DNA from: Eutypa lata
Lineage: Eukaryota > Ascomycota > Sordariomycetes > Xylariales > Diatrypaceae
DNA length: 64,000 bases
Assembly: GCA_022661535.1 (NCBI GenBank)
Contig: JAKULF010000003.1
Coordinates: forward strand, 3,348,001 to 3,412,000
Reading direction: 5' to 3'
The notes under the pieces were generated by a model. It did not search any database. It was not told where the DNA came from and saw only the letters and a program-made list of their open reading frames with translations. Positions 36,934 to 47,748 of the stretch are shown here, piece after piece. Positions within the stretch are counted from its first letter, which is position 1, and every line of letters begins with the position of its first letter. A program made the translations under genes and the position numbers.

Positions 36934-38209
36934 TCAATGTAAGAAGTCATGAGGCACGTCGGGTCCCCAAACGTGGAGGCTGCCCGGCCCGGACTGTGAA
37001 TGGTGCGGCGGTTCCGTATCGTCGACCAGATCTCCATCAACATAGTGCTCCATGATAAAGCCGGCGGGATCGAACCTATCGTGAACATTTTGATTAGCTA
37101 CCCGTTTACTAATTCTCCATTTTTACTCCCACCCCTCCTTCTATTCAAAGATGGCTTGTATCGTCGGAGGCCTCGGACTTCTGTGGATAATACTATACGT
37201 ACCAGTAGTCGAAGATCTGGCTCCCTAGCACGTGCCTTCCGACGCCCCAGCAGTTCTTGTAACCCTTTTCCCGCAGCCAGTCGTGGCCTAGGACCTGGGT
37301 GTCGAAGTCGTGTGTCTCGTACGAGGAGTGATGCGGGTGGTACTGAGGCCCCTGGTAAAAGAAGAAGCAGTGGTGATCGACCTCTTTCTTACCCCGGTTC
37401 AGCCTCCAGAAAACGCTTATATCGACACCATTCTCGTCGTGGATGAGCTGACATGGAGTTAGCTAGAGCTATATGGAGACAAACGAAAAGGAGCTATGAA
37501 GTGGGATAGGGATGGGCGATTGGTCAAGCAAGGTTGGCTGCCTACATCGCTCGGTATGAAGTTGAATCTACTCCCGTAGAATTCGAAGGCCTTCGCAAAG
37601 TTGGTCGTGCAGACGCCGAAGTGTCCTAGCTTATGTACGGGCGCCGGCCGCTTCTCAAAGCGCTGGAACTTGTTGGCGGGTCTGTTCTTCTCCGTGGGCT
37701 GGATTCGTTTTCGCAGTCAGCAAAGCAGCTTGGGGCATATTGCGAAAACAATTCACATTTCCCGCTGGCGAAAGAGCACTTACGTAGTTAGTCGGCTCTT
37801 GCGGGAGCGGTATATCGAGCATCGACGCACTTTCCTGTCCGTACACCAGATGGAACTGGTAGCCATCAACCGGGTCGTGGAAGGTCACGCACTTGCCGCC
37901 GCCGGGGGCATCCGTGAGCTCGTAGATCTTGGAGGCCTTCGGGAGCGTCTCGGAAGCGTACTGTAGGTCCTCCTCGGAATCGACGACGAAGCCTGCGCCT
38001 CCGAACTCGTCCTTGTCTGCCTTGATCGCGCATATGACCCACGGCTCTGTTCCATATCCCCGGAAGTATATTTTATCGTCGGATACCCTCTTCTCCTCAG
38101 TGAACCCGAAGTCGTTGAGGAACACAAGCGCTTTCTTGAAGTCGGAGTATTTGTAGTACGCGTGCGCTATCCGCGTAAGATTGATCTTTCGAGGAGCTTC
38201 GCCCGTCAT
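36934..38209 (-). CDS. VOC-fold (glyoxalase/extradiol dioxygenase-like) enzyme
   Basis: Four exons on the minus strand (38209-37784, 37698-37546, 37447-37203, 37075-36934) join with consistent phases to 321 residues; introns start GTAAGT, GTAGGC and GTACGT. Two vicinal-oxygen-chelate modules are visible: an N-terminal one (NLTRIAHAYYKYSD ... HDPVDGYQFHLVYG) and a C-terminal one (KLGHFGVCTTN ... HHSSYETHDFD ... FIMEHYVDGDLVDD). The His in GHFG, the His in the HHSS segment and the Glu in MEHY fit the metal-ligand pattern of type I extradiol dioxygenases such as catechol 2,3-dioxygenase. A role in aromatic-ring cleavage is plausible from family knowledge, but the substrate is unknown. An in-frame GTG at 38233 is not needed as start. 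Confidence 0.85.
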
Positions 38210-39238
38210 TTTGAATACCGCTACTTGCTTCACTGTCTTAAGTGTTGGAATTATCTTTTAAGGGTAGATGGCCAAAGAAGTTGAAACTTGTATATTACGA
38301 TGGGAGGAGTACAGGCGGTCTACTAGTGAGAAGATGGAGTGTTACGATTGACACACACTTATATGCTACGGAGTCATATGGCGCGGGAAGGTGGAGGAGT
38401 CCGTGAGCTTATACGCGAATGCATCGAGCTACGCCTCTCGGCGTCAGATTATTGACCCTTCATCTACGTAAGGAAAGCTGAAGAGATGCCCGAGCAACAA
38501 AGCTACGATCCAGACCCACCCTCCATACCATGCCCCCGCATGAGCTGTTGTTCGGCAATTGGAAATTGAGATCCGAAACCATTGAAGACCCCAGGAATCG
38601 CATTAGTTTTCGCGTTGGTGAGCTTTGATGGGTCCTCGTGCCAAGCCTGACATTACTGCAATTGACGTATGAGACGCATGGCAGCCGGGAATCCGTGACT
38701 TCGACAGTTGGCTCAGGGGAACTGAATCAAATTACATTTCCAATGCTCAGGTAATCGACCATGTTCGGGTCCAGATTTATATCCGGAAGGGGGGGATCGT
38801 TTGGAGGCTGTCAAAACTGTGTCGTGTCGTAACCTCGTGTGACGTTTGGAATTGGAGAAAGAATGGGGGCCGAATCGGGGAAAGGTGACGAAAATAGAAA
38901 ATTAATCTGGGGGAAGCTACATGCACGGACCCATGTTCCTAGACCCCGAACTCCGAGCCCCGCCTACCTACCCCTCTGCCCCTCTAAATGCCCACCTATA
39001 GTATTATCCGTTTATCGGTTTACACGGTCCGCTCAACATCAACACCAGCCACATCTCTAACTGGGTTGCATCACCTTCGTCGGCAACAGTTACCATAACC
39101 GTCACCGCCACTGTTACCGCCACAAGAGCCAAACACACTCTCCTTAAACTGGGTATCCTTTGTAGCGACCGACCGACGAACGAAGCAACAAAAAGGGGGG
39201 GAAAGAAGACAGAATAAAAGAGAAGACAGACAGGCAAG
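38210..39238. other. Divergent promoter region
   Basis: Shared upstream DNA of the dioxygenase-like gene (minus) and the MDP-1 homologue (plus). No gene is seen; the 39.05-39.24 kb part is a C/A-rich leader. Confidence 0.5.
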
Positions 39239-39970
39239 ATGCCGCCCAAGAAGCTCACAAAGCAAGGGACATCGTCCTCGACGTCGAGCACAACCTCCAC
39301 CACAGCCACAGCAGCGCTCACGACGTCGACCCTCCCCTCCATCCTGAGCGACGGCCTCCCACTGCCGCGCGCCGTCGTCTTCGACCTGGACTATACGTTG
39401 TGGCCGTTCTGGGTCGACACACACGTGAGCGGGCCTCCTCTGCGGGCAAACGCAGACCACAGCGCGGTCGCGGACCGGGTCGGGGAGACGTTCGCCTTCT
39501 ACGGGGACGTGCCGTCGGTGCTGCACGGGCTGCGGCTCGCGGGGGTCCGGGTCGGCGTGGCGAGCCGGACGCACGCGCCCGACCTGGGCAGGGAGATGCT
39601 CAAGCTACTTCACGTACCGGCGCGGTCGAGCGTCATCGGCGAGAACAACAACAACAACAACAATAATAGTAGTAGTAGTAGTAGCAGTGATAAAGACGAC
39701 AGGCCGCGACGGGCCATCGACCTGTTCGACGCCGGCTTGGAGATCTACCCGAGCAGCAAGTTGCGGCACTTCGAGGCGCTGCACAAGCGCACCGGCGTCC
39801 CCTACGACCAGATGCTGTTCTTCGACGACGAGAGCCGCAACCGCGACACCGAGTCCCTGGGCGTCACCATGTGGCTGGTCCGCGACGGCGTCACCTGGGA
39901 TGAGGTGGTGCGCGGCGTGAGGGAGTGGAGGCGGCGGAGGGGCTTGAGGGAGGAGCCGCCGAAAGTGTAG
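39239..39970 (+). CDS. Magnesium-dependent phosphatase-1 homologue (HAD family)
   Basis: A single exon of 243 residues. A Ser/Thr-rich leader (residues 1-40) is followed by HAD motif I in VVFDLDYTLWPFWVDTHV (nucleophile Asp and acid/base Asp in DLDYT), motif II in GVASRTHAP, motif III Lys in SSKLRHFEALH and motif IV in LFFDDESRN. The WPFW...H signature is typical of MDP-1, which acts on phosphotyrosine and sugar-phosphate or glycated substrates in other organisms. Between motifs II and III a run of eight Asn then seven Ser (39,642-39,686) interrupts the fold; this trinucleotide-repeat tract is probably length-variable between strains. The location should be cytosolic, as there is no signal peptide. 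Confidence 0.92.
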   Translation: MPPKKLTKQGTSSSTSSTTSTTATAALTTSTLPSILSDGLPLPRAVVFDLDYTLWPFWVDTHVSGPPLRANADHSAVADRVGETFAFYGDVPSVLHGLRLAGVRVGVASRTHAPDLGREMLKLLHVPARSSVIGENNNNNNNNSSSSSSSDKDDRPRRAIDLFDAGLEIYPSSKLRHFEALHKRTGVPYDQMLFFDDESRNRDTESLGVTMWLVRDGVTWDEVVRGVREWRRRRGLREEPPKV

Positions 39971-40453
39971 TTAAACGTTACATAGGACAGGCAAAAGACT
40001 AGATGGGGTTTCGCTTCCTGATTAGGTTTTTGGGGATTAGACATAGAGACGGGGCTGAAGAGATTATTTTAAAAAGTATCGAAATAGACCCTTTCGGGAT
40101 TGGCGCTACTACTACTACTACTACTATCGGACGATATAAACATCAGATGAGCCGACGAAACTTACGTTAGTGGATGATAGAACGAAGCAAGGCGTTGGGG
40201 AGTTCTTAAGAGTTTAGAACGGTCCTATTAACTCAGCTGCTTCAAATATATATTGAAACTATAATGAAGAACAAAATTGCCCCGTTAATGCTTCCCACAT
40301 CCACGTGTATCCTTGTCTAGAAAAATAACTGATCCTGTACGCCAATTCCTATCCTATAGTCAAGACACACCTATTCTATATTCATTTCTAGACTTTGCCA
40401 CATTATATCTTGAGAAAGTGATCACTTAGCCTGAGAATTTCTTACGAGTTAGT
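39971..40453. other. Convergent intergenic region
   Basis: The 3' flanks of the MDP-1 and Sec14-like genes. It includes an ACT trinucleotide run near 40,110 and otherwise nothing recognisable. Confidence 0.5.
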
Positions 40454-41954
40454 TTAGATCTCGGTCTTTTCCGATAACTTAGATGTGCCGTTCATCTTCG
40501 GCTCATCTGCAACGGATAGCTCTGCGAGCTGCTCAGCTAGCGGTTCAGCGTTAGATGCTTCGGGCTCAGTTCCAGCAACGTTCTCAACATCCAGCGCGGA
40601 GTCCGTGGCGGGCTGAGGCGGGAATGCCTTTGTGATCGTGCAGATACGCTCCCTGCGGTCTTTGCCGTCCTTAGTGCCAACAGCCAAACATTCAATCCGT
40701 TCCCCGTCGTCAATTGGAACCCAGTACATTGGACCATGCGGGAATTCCGTATACCCATTCTCGAACTGGGAGATCCTCTTGATCTCGTCGCCCCAGGCGG
40801 GCTCGTCAAAGAACGACCAGTCCAGCTCCCCGCCGTATACCTTCGGGATGTCCTTGATGTCCATGAACTGCGTCAGCACTGGTATAACGTCGTGGTGGCT
40901 GAGGATGAAGATCTTGGACACGGTGACGGGATCGAACCAGCGCTTGATCCACCCCCACACAGTACCGAAGAAAGCGGGGGCGCCGACGATGAAGATCCCT
41001 GGAGTCAGTGAGCGTTATTAGCAGCATGTTCTTGCGAACCCATTGCATTTTGTGGATGGACGGACGTACGGTCAAGCGTCTCGGGGTAATGGGCTGTCGC
41101 AAGTTCACTAGCAGCCTGCATGTGCCCCTTGAGATTCCAAAACATCCTCAAGCTGACGTGCGAGATGTCCACAATGTTCGTGCTGAGGGTGATGGGCGTT
41201 TCGGGGTGTTCTCGGTCGGTGCACTCGGATGACAGCGGTTGGACGAAGCGCGTCAGGTTTTCGTACAGCGCAAACAGGCGAAGAAGCTTCGGCGGTGTTT
41301 TTCCGTCGGTCTGAGCTCTGCTATAGGTGGTCTCGGTCGATTTCTCGTACGCGGCGACGGCATGGGAGTCAAGGTGCCGGATCTGGTACACATAGATCGG
41401 GATGCCACTGCATCAAAAAGGTAAGCCTTCAACTTCCTACACCACATACAGGATCAATAGCTTTACCGCTTGTCGCGTCGTCCCGTAAATCGAGGATACT
41501 ATATAAGATATGGTAAGTCTCGAGACCGCCAGGAGACGGATTCAATGTCACATACGAGCTTCTTAGAGGCTTCATACGAATCGATATCGATCGTGTCATA
41601 AAGGACTTCTATCTGATTGGCTTTGCGGAAACTCTCCGTATCACTGAACTGTTTGTACGCATCTTCGACGACCCATTTACGCGCTCGTAGATACCGTCTA
41701 AAGCAGGTCTAATCGTCAGTAAAACCAGGCACAGTTCGCCTAGGAAGATCAAGGCAAAAAAGTTCAAGTAGAACACACAGTAACGTAGCGTCGTCGTGGG
41801 ACGGCGGAGGGCCTGGCTTGAACAAGTCCTTTTCTTCCACAAAGACCTTGAAATCTTTCAGGGCTTGTTCTTCCTCGGGGGTAAGATGGCCCAGATGCCC
41901 GCGCGGATAGCCTTCGCCAACGGCCCCAGCGGTGGGTACCCGGTGTATCGTCAT
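40454..41954 (-). CDS. Sec14/CRAL-TRIO phospholipid-transfer protein
   Basis: Five exons (41954-41779, 41697-41556, 41498-41467, 41407-41070, 40998-40454) join to 410 residues; all phases agree. The CRAL-TRIO N-terminal helices are at residues 18-75 (GHLGHLTPEEEQALKDF, DDATLLRYLRARKW). The lipid-binding domain covers about 120-300: RDKRGIPIYVYQIRHL, ITLSTNIVDISHVSLRMFWN, HYPETLDRIFIVGAPAFFGTVWGWIKRWFDP, IPKVYGGELDW. The family exchanges phosphatidylinositol and phosphatidylcholine and primes phosphoinositide synthesis at Golgi and plasma membranes. A Glu/Ala-rich tail follows. Exon 3 is only 32 nt, which hides the gene from simple frame searches. It is probably an ordinary housekeeping or accessory Sec14 paralogue. 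Confidence 0.92.
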
Positions 41955-42397
41955 GGCGGGAGGGGGTGTTTATGTGGTGTATTGATCGGCTTAGATAGAC
42001 GAATGGTGTCGAGCAAATCGGACGAAGCAGCAATAAGCTTAATTAGTACGTCCTAGATAAGCAGAAGCGACCGCGAATGATCAATCCCCGAAATGGTATC
42101 GGACCCTCGAGTTGTTTAGTATCAAATAAGGGACCAAAACCATCAAACAAAAACCCTGGTCAGCTAATTATGCACCATGCAGTAATTTGAGCCCGACCAT
42201 CCTGACTGCCTTAATAGGTAGCTACAGGTAGCGTCATCGACAAGTGATCTGCAAGGGCTACTAGATCAGTTGCGTTTTTCTGCTGGGGCTAGGGCTGTAT
42301 GTATTCTACTAGGCCAAGAGACGTAGATTAGACCAATCTGCCCGCGCGTTTTAGCGCCTTACATACTTTCTTTACGAAGTATATTAGTGCTTGTGGG
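41955..42397. other. Promoter side of the Sec14-like gene
   Basis: Non-coding DNA between the Sec14-like start codon and the AT-rich element. A segment at about 42,330 (CAATCTGCCCGCGCG) resembles one just before the right repeat (43,432, CAATCTGGCCGTGTG), so the repeat may begin here with an internal insertion. Confidence 0.5.
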
Positions 42398-42500
42398 GTG
42401 GTCAGCTGATCCGGATTTATATATGGATTCTTTAGGGTATCGTTACGTAGCTCATAACTTAACCGAATATAACATCTTTTTACTTCTTTATTATTATTTA
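42398..42500. repeat. Left direct repeat of the AT-rich element
   Basis: This copy shares GCTGATCCGGAT, ATGGATTCTTTAGGGTATCG and the AACCGAATA...AACATCTTTTT spacing with 43451-43555. Differences are almost all transitions, mostly T or A here where the right copy has C or G. Confidence 0.8.
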
Positions 42501-43450
42501 TTAATAATAATTAAAAGTAAAATAATAAACTTATAAACTTACGATGCTTTCGTTATAACTTTAATTTATTAATATTTCGTTATTAATTTATTTTTAAATT
42601 ATTATTTTTTTATTTTTAATTATTATTATTATTATATTATTAATTAATAATTTTATAAATTTTTAAACGATCGTTAAACTTTTAATATTATCGATTAAAT
42701 AATTAATTATTAATTTAATTATTATTAATTATCGATTTAATTTTTTAAATTTTTAATATTAATTATTAAATTTATTTATTTATTACGTTATTAATTTAAT
42801 CGTTAAATAATTATTAATTTAATTATTAATTAATTTATTAAATTATTAATTAATTATTAATTAATTTAATAAATCGTTAATCGTTAAAATTATTATATAA
42901 TTTATTAAATACATTATTTAAATTATTATTATTAAAGTTATTATCGTTATTATTAATTAATAAAATTATTTATTAAACGAATATATTTAATTTATTATAT
43001 TTATTATTTTTAAATAATTTTTTTATTTATAAAATTATTAATATTATCGTTAAAAAAAAAAAAATTTAAATATTTTATTATATTTACGTAATTTATTTTT
43101 TCGAAAAAAATATAACTTTTAAATTTAAAGTTTTATTCGTTATAATATTATATTATTTTTAAGCGTTATATATTAAATATTTTAACGTATTATATATATC
43201 GTTATTATTTAACGTTATTATATTTAATTAATATTATATAAATTTTAAATTAAAGTTAATTAATAATAATTATTTATCGTATATATATTTAATCGTTATT
43301 AAAATCGATATATATAAACCGAAGAAATTAATACGAAAAGAGGTCGTCGAGATTAACGAATCGGGTAAATCGGGATGCTTACAATGGGTGAAATCGTCGA
43401 TATACGTCGTCGCGGTGATTGACGTAGTGGGCAATCTGGCCGTGTGTGAG

Positions 43451-43555
43451 GTGGTTAGCTGATCCGGATCCATATATGGATTCTTTAGGGTATCGCTACG
43501 TAGCCCATAACCTAACCGAATACAACATCTTTTTGCTTCCTCATTATTATCCATC
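43451..43555. repeat. Right direct repeat of the AT-rich element
   Basis: The counterpart of 42398-42500, offset by 1,053 bp. It keeps more C and G (for example CTACGTAGCCCATAACC), so it has suffered fewer transitions except at one TTAGCT/TCAGCT site. Confidence 0.8.
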
Positions 43556-43560
43556 ATGCT

Positions 43561-45001
43561 TTATCCCTAATTAAGTACTTATATAATCCGCCCATCCGTT
43601 TATCCGCGTATTTTATAACTACGTACATACATTTGTTAGCAGAGCTGTCTCAGTACTGCAAGGGAGTTATTATATTCACTTACTCGGTCATAAGGTAATG
43701 CAATCTCGTTTTAGCAGTAAGTATCTTAACTAAACTGAATTGAGGGATGTGTGAAAATATGCAAGGGGGGTAAGGACCTTGGAACGAACAGTGATTTCAT
43801 ATTCTCCGGCTCCGACTCTAACCTTCATCCATGATCCCCCCCTGAACCACATCTGAAGGTAACCTTAACTACCACTGCAGGGAATTCCTTGCTAATAATG
43901 GAACTTATAATCTGAAACTCAGCCTCAATATAGAATAGCCTTCGAATTAATTACTAGTATGGCGACTGCCTACCTTCACTGACGTGAATAGATATTCAAT
44001 AGCATTGTTTCCGTTAGAAAACTGCCATCTCTTGGTACAACATATAGCTACGAATAATCCATGCTATGAAGCGCAAAGGGTAGCTAATAAGTAAAAGTCT
44101 GCAAAAGCACTTATTACTGCTCTCTATAAAGTTGTTAGCTGTCGAATTTGTCAAGGTAGGTATTATGTAAACACGCACTGTGATAATGTTACGTGGTACA
44201 TCAGCACTTCCATGAACAGAATATTCTAATAGTAGGTACTACATATGCATATGCTGTCAAAAATAAAAGGGAACCCAATATTTTGATCGTTTAGTAGGGT
44301 GGTCCTTATCATGACCGCATCTCATGCACATTGGCACATGATCAACGTCTACTGTCAAATTAGTTCAAATCCAGATATGTGCCCTGGAGAAATATTGGTA
44401 TAGCGCGCCGGTTTCAACTCCGAGGCCACAGGTCACGGGAGCCTACCCCATTCTTAGCTCGGGGTGCCGTTCCAGCGAGGACCCGTTGAGGGGAGCCGAA
44501 GCCCCATGGGGCGCACTACTCCACCAACTCCGTATCCCCGAAAGTATGGGGAAACTTCGATATCGTGGGTGGATATCTGAGAAGAAAGTGCAAGGGCGGC
44601 CAGCGATCAGCTACGGACACTGCATAATCCTTGGATGTACGAGCCTTCGGGATACCAGTTCTGCAAAGCCAGTGCCGCAGGACCCCCTTTTACTCTAGAC
44701 TGTTCCCGAATGCATGCGGGGTGATGCACTAACTAGGGACCTCACTAATCACCACTGCTCGTAATACTGATCGAACTCTACGAGAAAGTAAGGGGCACGT
44801 AGCACGTAGCTCGTAGCTCTTACCAACCCCATTCAATGACATGTGCGGGGTCTCCCTACTTTTATAAATGACTGGACTACTTCACAGCTGTATCTCTTGT
44901 CTCTCCTACAAAGATGCCAACATCAGTGGTTATTTAGTTAAGCTCTTAGTTGACTATACACATTATTAAATATAGTTAGACCAAACGACCAAACACAAAA
45001 A
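43561..45001. other. Upstream region of the monooxygenase gene
   Basis: No supported gene. The ORF at 44486-44698 has no recognisable domain. The block 44,400-44,540 is more GC-rich than its surroundings. Confidence 0.5.
44863..44868 (+). promoter_or_regulatory. Candidate TATA box for the monooxygenase gene
   Basis: TATAAA, 134 bp before the start codon, in a pyrimidine-rich setting. The position suits a fungal core promoter; there is no other support. Confidence 0.35.
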
Positions 45002-46932
45002 ATGGCGGTGGTAGTAGATGTAGTTCCCTCTAGCGAGCGAGCTGTACCCGGCTCTATAAACATCCCATTTGCGCCATGGCCCGCAACAATGAAAAGCGAG
45101 TCGGTCGATGCGAAAGCAACAGCTTCCAAAATCATCACTGACTTCAACCAATTTTTAGAGAAAAAGGACTACAAGGCCGTTGCAGACCTATTCGTTGAGA
45201 ATGGGTACTGGAAGGATCATCTAGCGGCGACATGGGATCTCCGCACTGCGAAGGGAAGGGATAGAATCATTGCGTTCCTTAACGGTGGTCACCATCTTGT
45301 CAAGGTTGACTTAGATGAATCGTCCTCATTTGTCGCCCCGCAGGTGGCTCCCCTAAAGCCTGATGGTTCTATCAAGGGTATCCAGGCCTTCGTGGTCGTG
45401 ACGACGAAGTATGGTTCCGGTCGGGGTATTGTCCGTCTCGTGGAGGACGGTGGCCAGTGGAAAATCTGGACATTGTTTACATCGGCGGATGAGCTCAAGG
45501 ACTACAAAGAACCTCTAGGCCCCAACAGAGCCAACGGCGTGCAACACGGTGCTATGGCAGGAAGGAAGAACTGGCTTGACCGAAGATTAGAAGAATCGAA
45601 CTTCGAAACCGGCGATCCAGATGTGTTGATCGTAGGTAAGTCGTGACTTCGTTCTCGGTGAATCTATCTGCCACAAAGGTCTAATACTGTCTCTCAGGAT
45701 CCGGTCAGGCGGGCCTCTCAGTCCAGGCGCGCTTGAAGATGCTCGGCGTCCGAGCTCTCGCTGTTGATCAGAGCGACGAGATTGGAGACAATTGGAGAAG
45801 ACGTTACCACCAACTCGTGCTCCATGATCCCATATGGTATGATCACATGCCTTATATTACCTTTCCTAAGTTCTGGCCAATCTTCACGCCGAAGGACAAG
45901 CTCGCAGATTTCCTGAAGGCGTACGCACAAATGCTAGAGCTCAACGTGTGGACGAGCACGACTATTGAGTCGAGCACCTGGAACGACGGCAAGAAGGAAT
46001 GGACGGTGGTGGTCAAACGGAGACACAAAGACGGGCGCGTCGAGACGCGCACCCTGCACCCGAAGCACGTCATCCAGGCCACCGGGCACTCCGGGAAGAG
46101 GAACTACCCTGTGTTCAAGGGCATGGAGAGCTTTAAGGGCGACGTGCTCAGCCACTCGTCGGACTTCAAGGGCGCGAAAGAGGGCCGGGACGGCCGCAAG
46201 GCCGTCATCATCGGGTCGTGCAACTCGGCGCTCGACATCGCGCAGGACTACTACGAGCACGGGTACGACGTGACGATCGTGCAGCGGTCCTCGACCACCG
46301 TCATCAGCAGCAAGGCCATCCTGGAGCTGCAGCTCGGGGGCCTGTACTCGGAGGGGGGCCCGCCGACCGAGGAGGCGGACCTAGTCTCGTGGAGCGCGCC
46401 GGGCGAGGTGCTCAAGACCGTCAACGCTGACGTCAACGAGATCCAGCAGGGGTTCGACCGGGACCTGCTCGAGGGGCTGAACCGGGCCGGCTTCCGGACC
46501 GACCGCGGCCCGATGAACTCCGGCATGTTCATGAAGTACCTCCAGCGCGGCGGCGGCTACTACATCGATGTCGGCACGTCGCAGCTCATCATCGACGGGA
46601 AGATCAAGGCCCACCACGGCGCCGGCATACAGGAGATCCTCCCGCACGGCGTGAAGCTGGACGACGGCGTCGAGCTCGACGCCGACGAGATCGTGTGCGC
46701 CACGGGGTACCAGAACATGAAGACGGCGACCGAGGCGATCTTCGGCGAGGAAGTCGCGGCTAAAGTGCAGACTGTGTGGGGGCTTGACGAAGAGGGCGAG
46801 ACTAGGACGATGTGGCGACGTAGCGGTCACCCGGGTCTCTGGCTTCATGGTGGCAATCTAGCCATGTGTCGCTACTTCTCGAGACTCGTGGCACTCCAAG
46901 TCAAGGCTCAGCTTGAGGGTCTGTCTAAATAG
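45002..46932 (+). CDS. NTF2-like / flavin-dependent monooxygenase fusion
   Basis: Exons 45002-45635 and 45698-46932 join (GTAAGT...TCTCAG) to 622 residues. Residues about 40-165 are an NTF2/SnoaL-like module (FNQFLEKKDYKAVADLF, YWKDHLAATWDLRTAKG, WKIWTLFTS). The rest is a class B flavoprotein monooxygenase like the YUCCA-type FMOs: FAD motif GSGQAG at 212 (split by the intron), an IGDNWRRRYHQLVLH segment, the FMO-like FKGDVLSHSSDF, and the NADPH motif GSCNSALDIAQD near 385. The C-terminal ATGYQN is also typical. Such enzymes insert one oxygen, as epoxidation, hydroxylation or Baeyer-Villiger oxidation. It is tail-to-tail with the PKS, 0.8 kb away, and is the likely tailoring oxygenase (inference). 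The substrate is unknown. Confidence 0.9.
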
Positions 46933-47748
46933 ATAGCACATATAGTCCAGTTAAGTGTAAGTGTATAAACATAATTTATCGCGAGCTTATGCGATATCTT
47001 CCATCAAGTCGACTATCAGTACCCATTTGGATAATTAGTGCTCGGCACTTGATGTGCATTGGTGGCGATTTCAACGAGTGTATGAAAGATATAAAGGCGC
47101 AAGTCATTTTAGAGCAAGTGATTTAACATTTCAGCATGTTGCTAGTTATTCCTAGCGTTGCCTCTTACGCCTTACTTTGCCTAAATCGTCACATGGTTTC
47201 TATATACTTAGCTAGCCTTCTAAAATTTAGAGATAATCACTGCTGGGATCGCTTGAAGATGGGCGATTCTCCCGTAGACCACGAGGATTTATACAATAAT
47301 CCAGGAAAACTTAATGGGCATCATATAATTACCACTTAGTTATGAGCCTCTACATACAGCCCGACTGTATTCTTCTTAAGATGTTTACCTCTCTTATCGT
47401 CATTTTGCTTATGGCTTCACTGTCTATCCAGGTTTTCTAATGCTAATGCCAACTCACATATTGTTTCAACTTCACCTAATATAAATAAGACTTCAGTCGG
47501 GCAACCAGATTTCCCCTTTTTTAGTAGGTTGACGACTGCCAGCTTAAATTCAGATAAAAACAATAATGACATCTCTTGCATCTTAAACTATGTTAATAAT
47601 ACAATAAATTGATATTTAAATAAAATGTAAAATCTAACAAAAAAAGAAAGAAAAAAGAAAAGAAAACATTTTCGAATTTCATATTAGCATTATTATACAT
47701 GTATTTTTTTATTAATATAATTTGCTTTTTTTTATAACTAGAAAAAGG
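46933..47748. other. Convergent intergenic region
   Basis: The shared 3' side of the monooxygenase (plus) and PKS (minus). It is AT-rich with A-runs near 47,640. The ORF at 47136-47339 has no recognisable content. Confidence 0.55.

Larger units (their letters stand above)
42398..43560. mobile_element. Extremely AT-rich, RIP-like degraded repeat element
   Basis: Between about 42,480 and 43,320 the sequence is almost entirely A and T. The few remaining G and C bases occur nearly always as CpG, with a handful of ACT/AGT exceptions. That is what saturating C-to-T mutation of non-CpG cytosines on both strands would leave, the pattern of repeat-induced point mutation acting on a duplicated sequence. 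It is bounded by two diverged direct repeats (42398-42500 and 43451-43555). No transposase or reverse-transcriptase frame survives, so the element class is unknown. It separates housekeeping-type genes from the polyketide cluster. Confidence 0.7.

Noticed and set aside
42480..43320. Nuclear copy of mitochondrial DNA as the explanation of the AT block
   Set aside because: Mitochondrial DNA would not confine G and C to CpG, and the flanking direct repeats show transition-type decay instead.
44486..44698. 70-codon plus-strand ORF upstream of the monooxygenase
   Set aside because: No recognisable sequence, no splice links, and it lies in the likely promoter region.
47136..47339. 67-codon ORF between the monooxygenase and the PKS
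   Set aside because: It lies in the shared 3' region, is AT-rich and has no domain.
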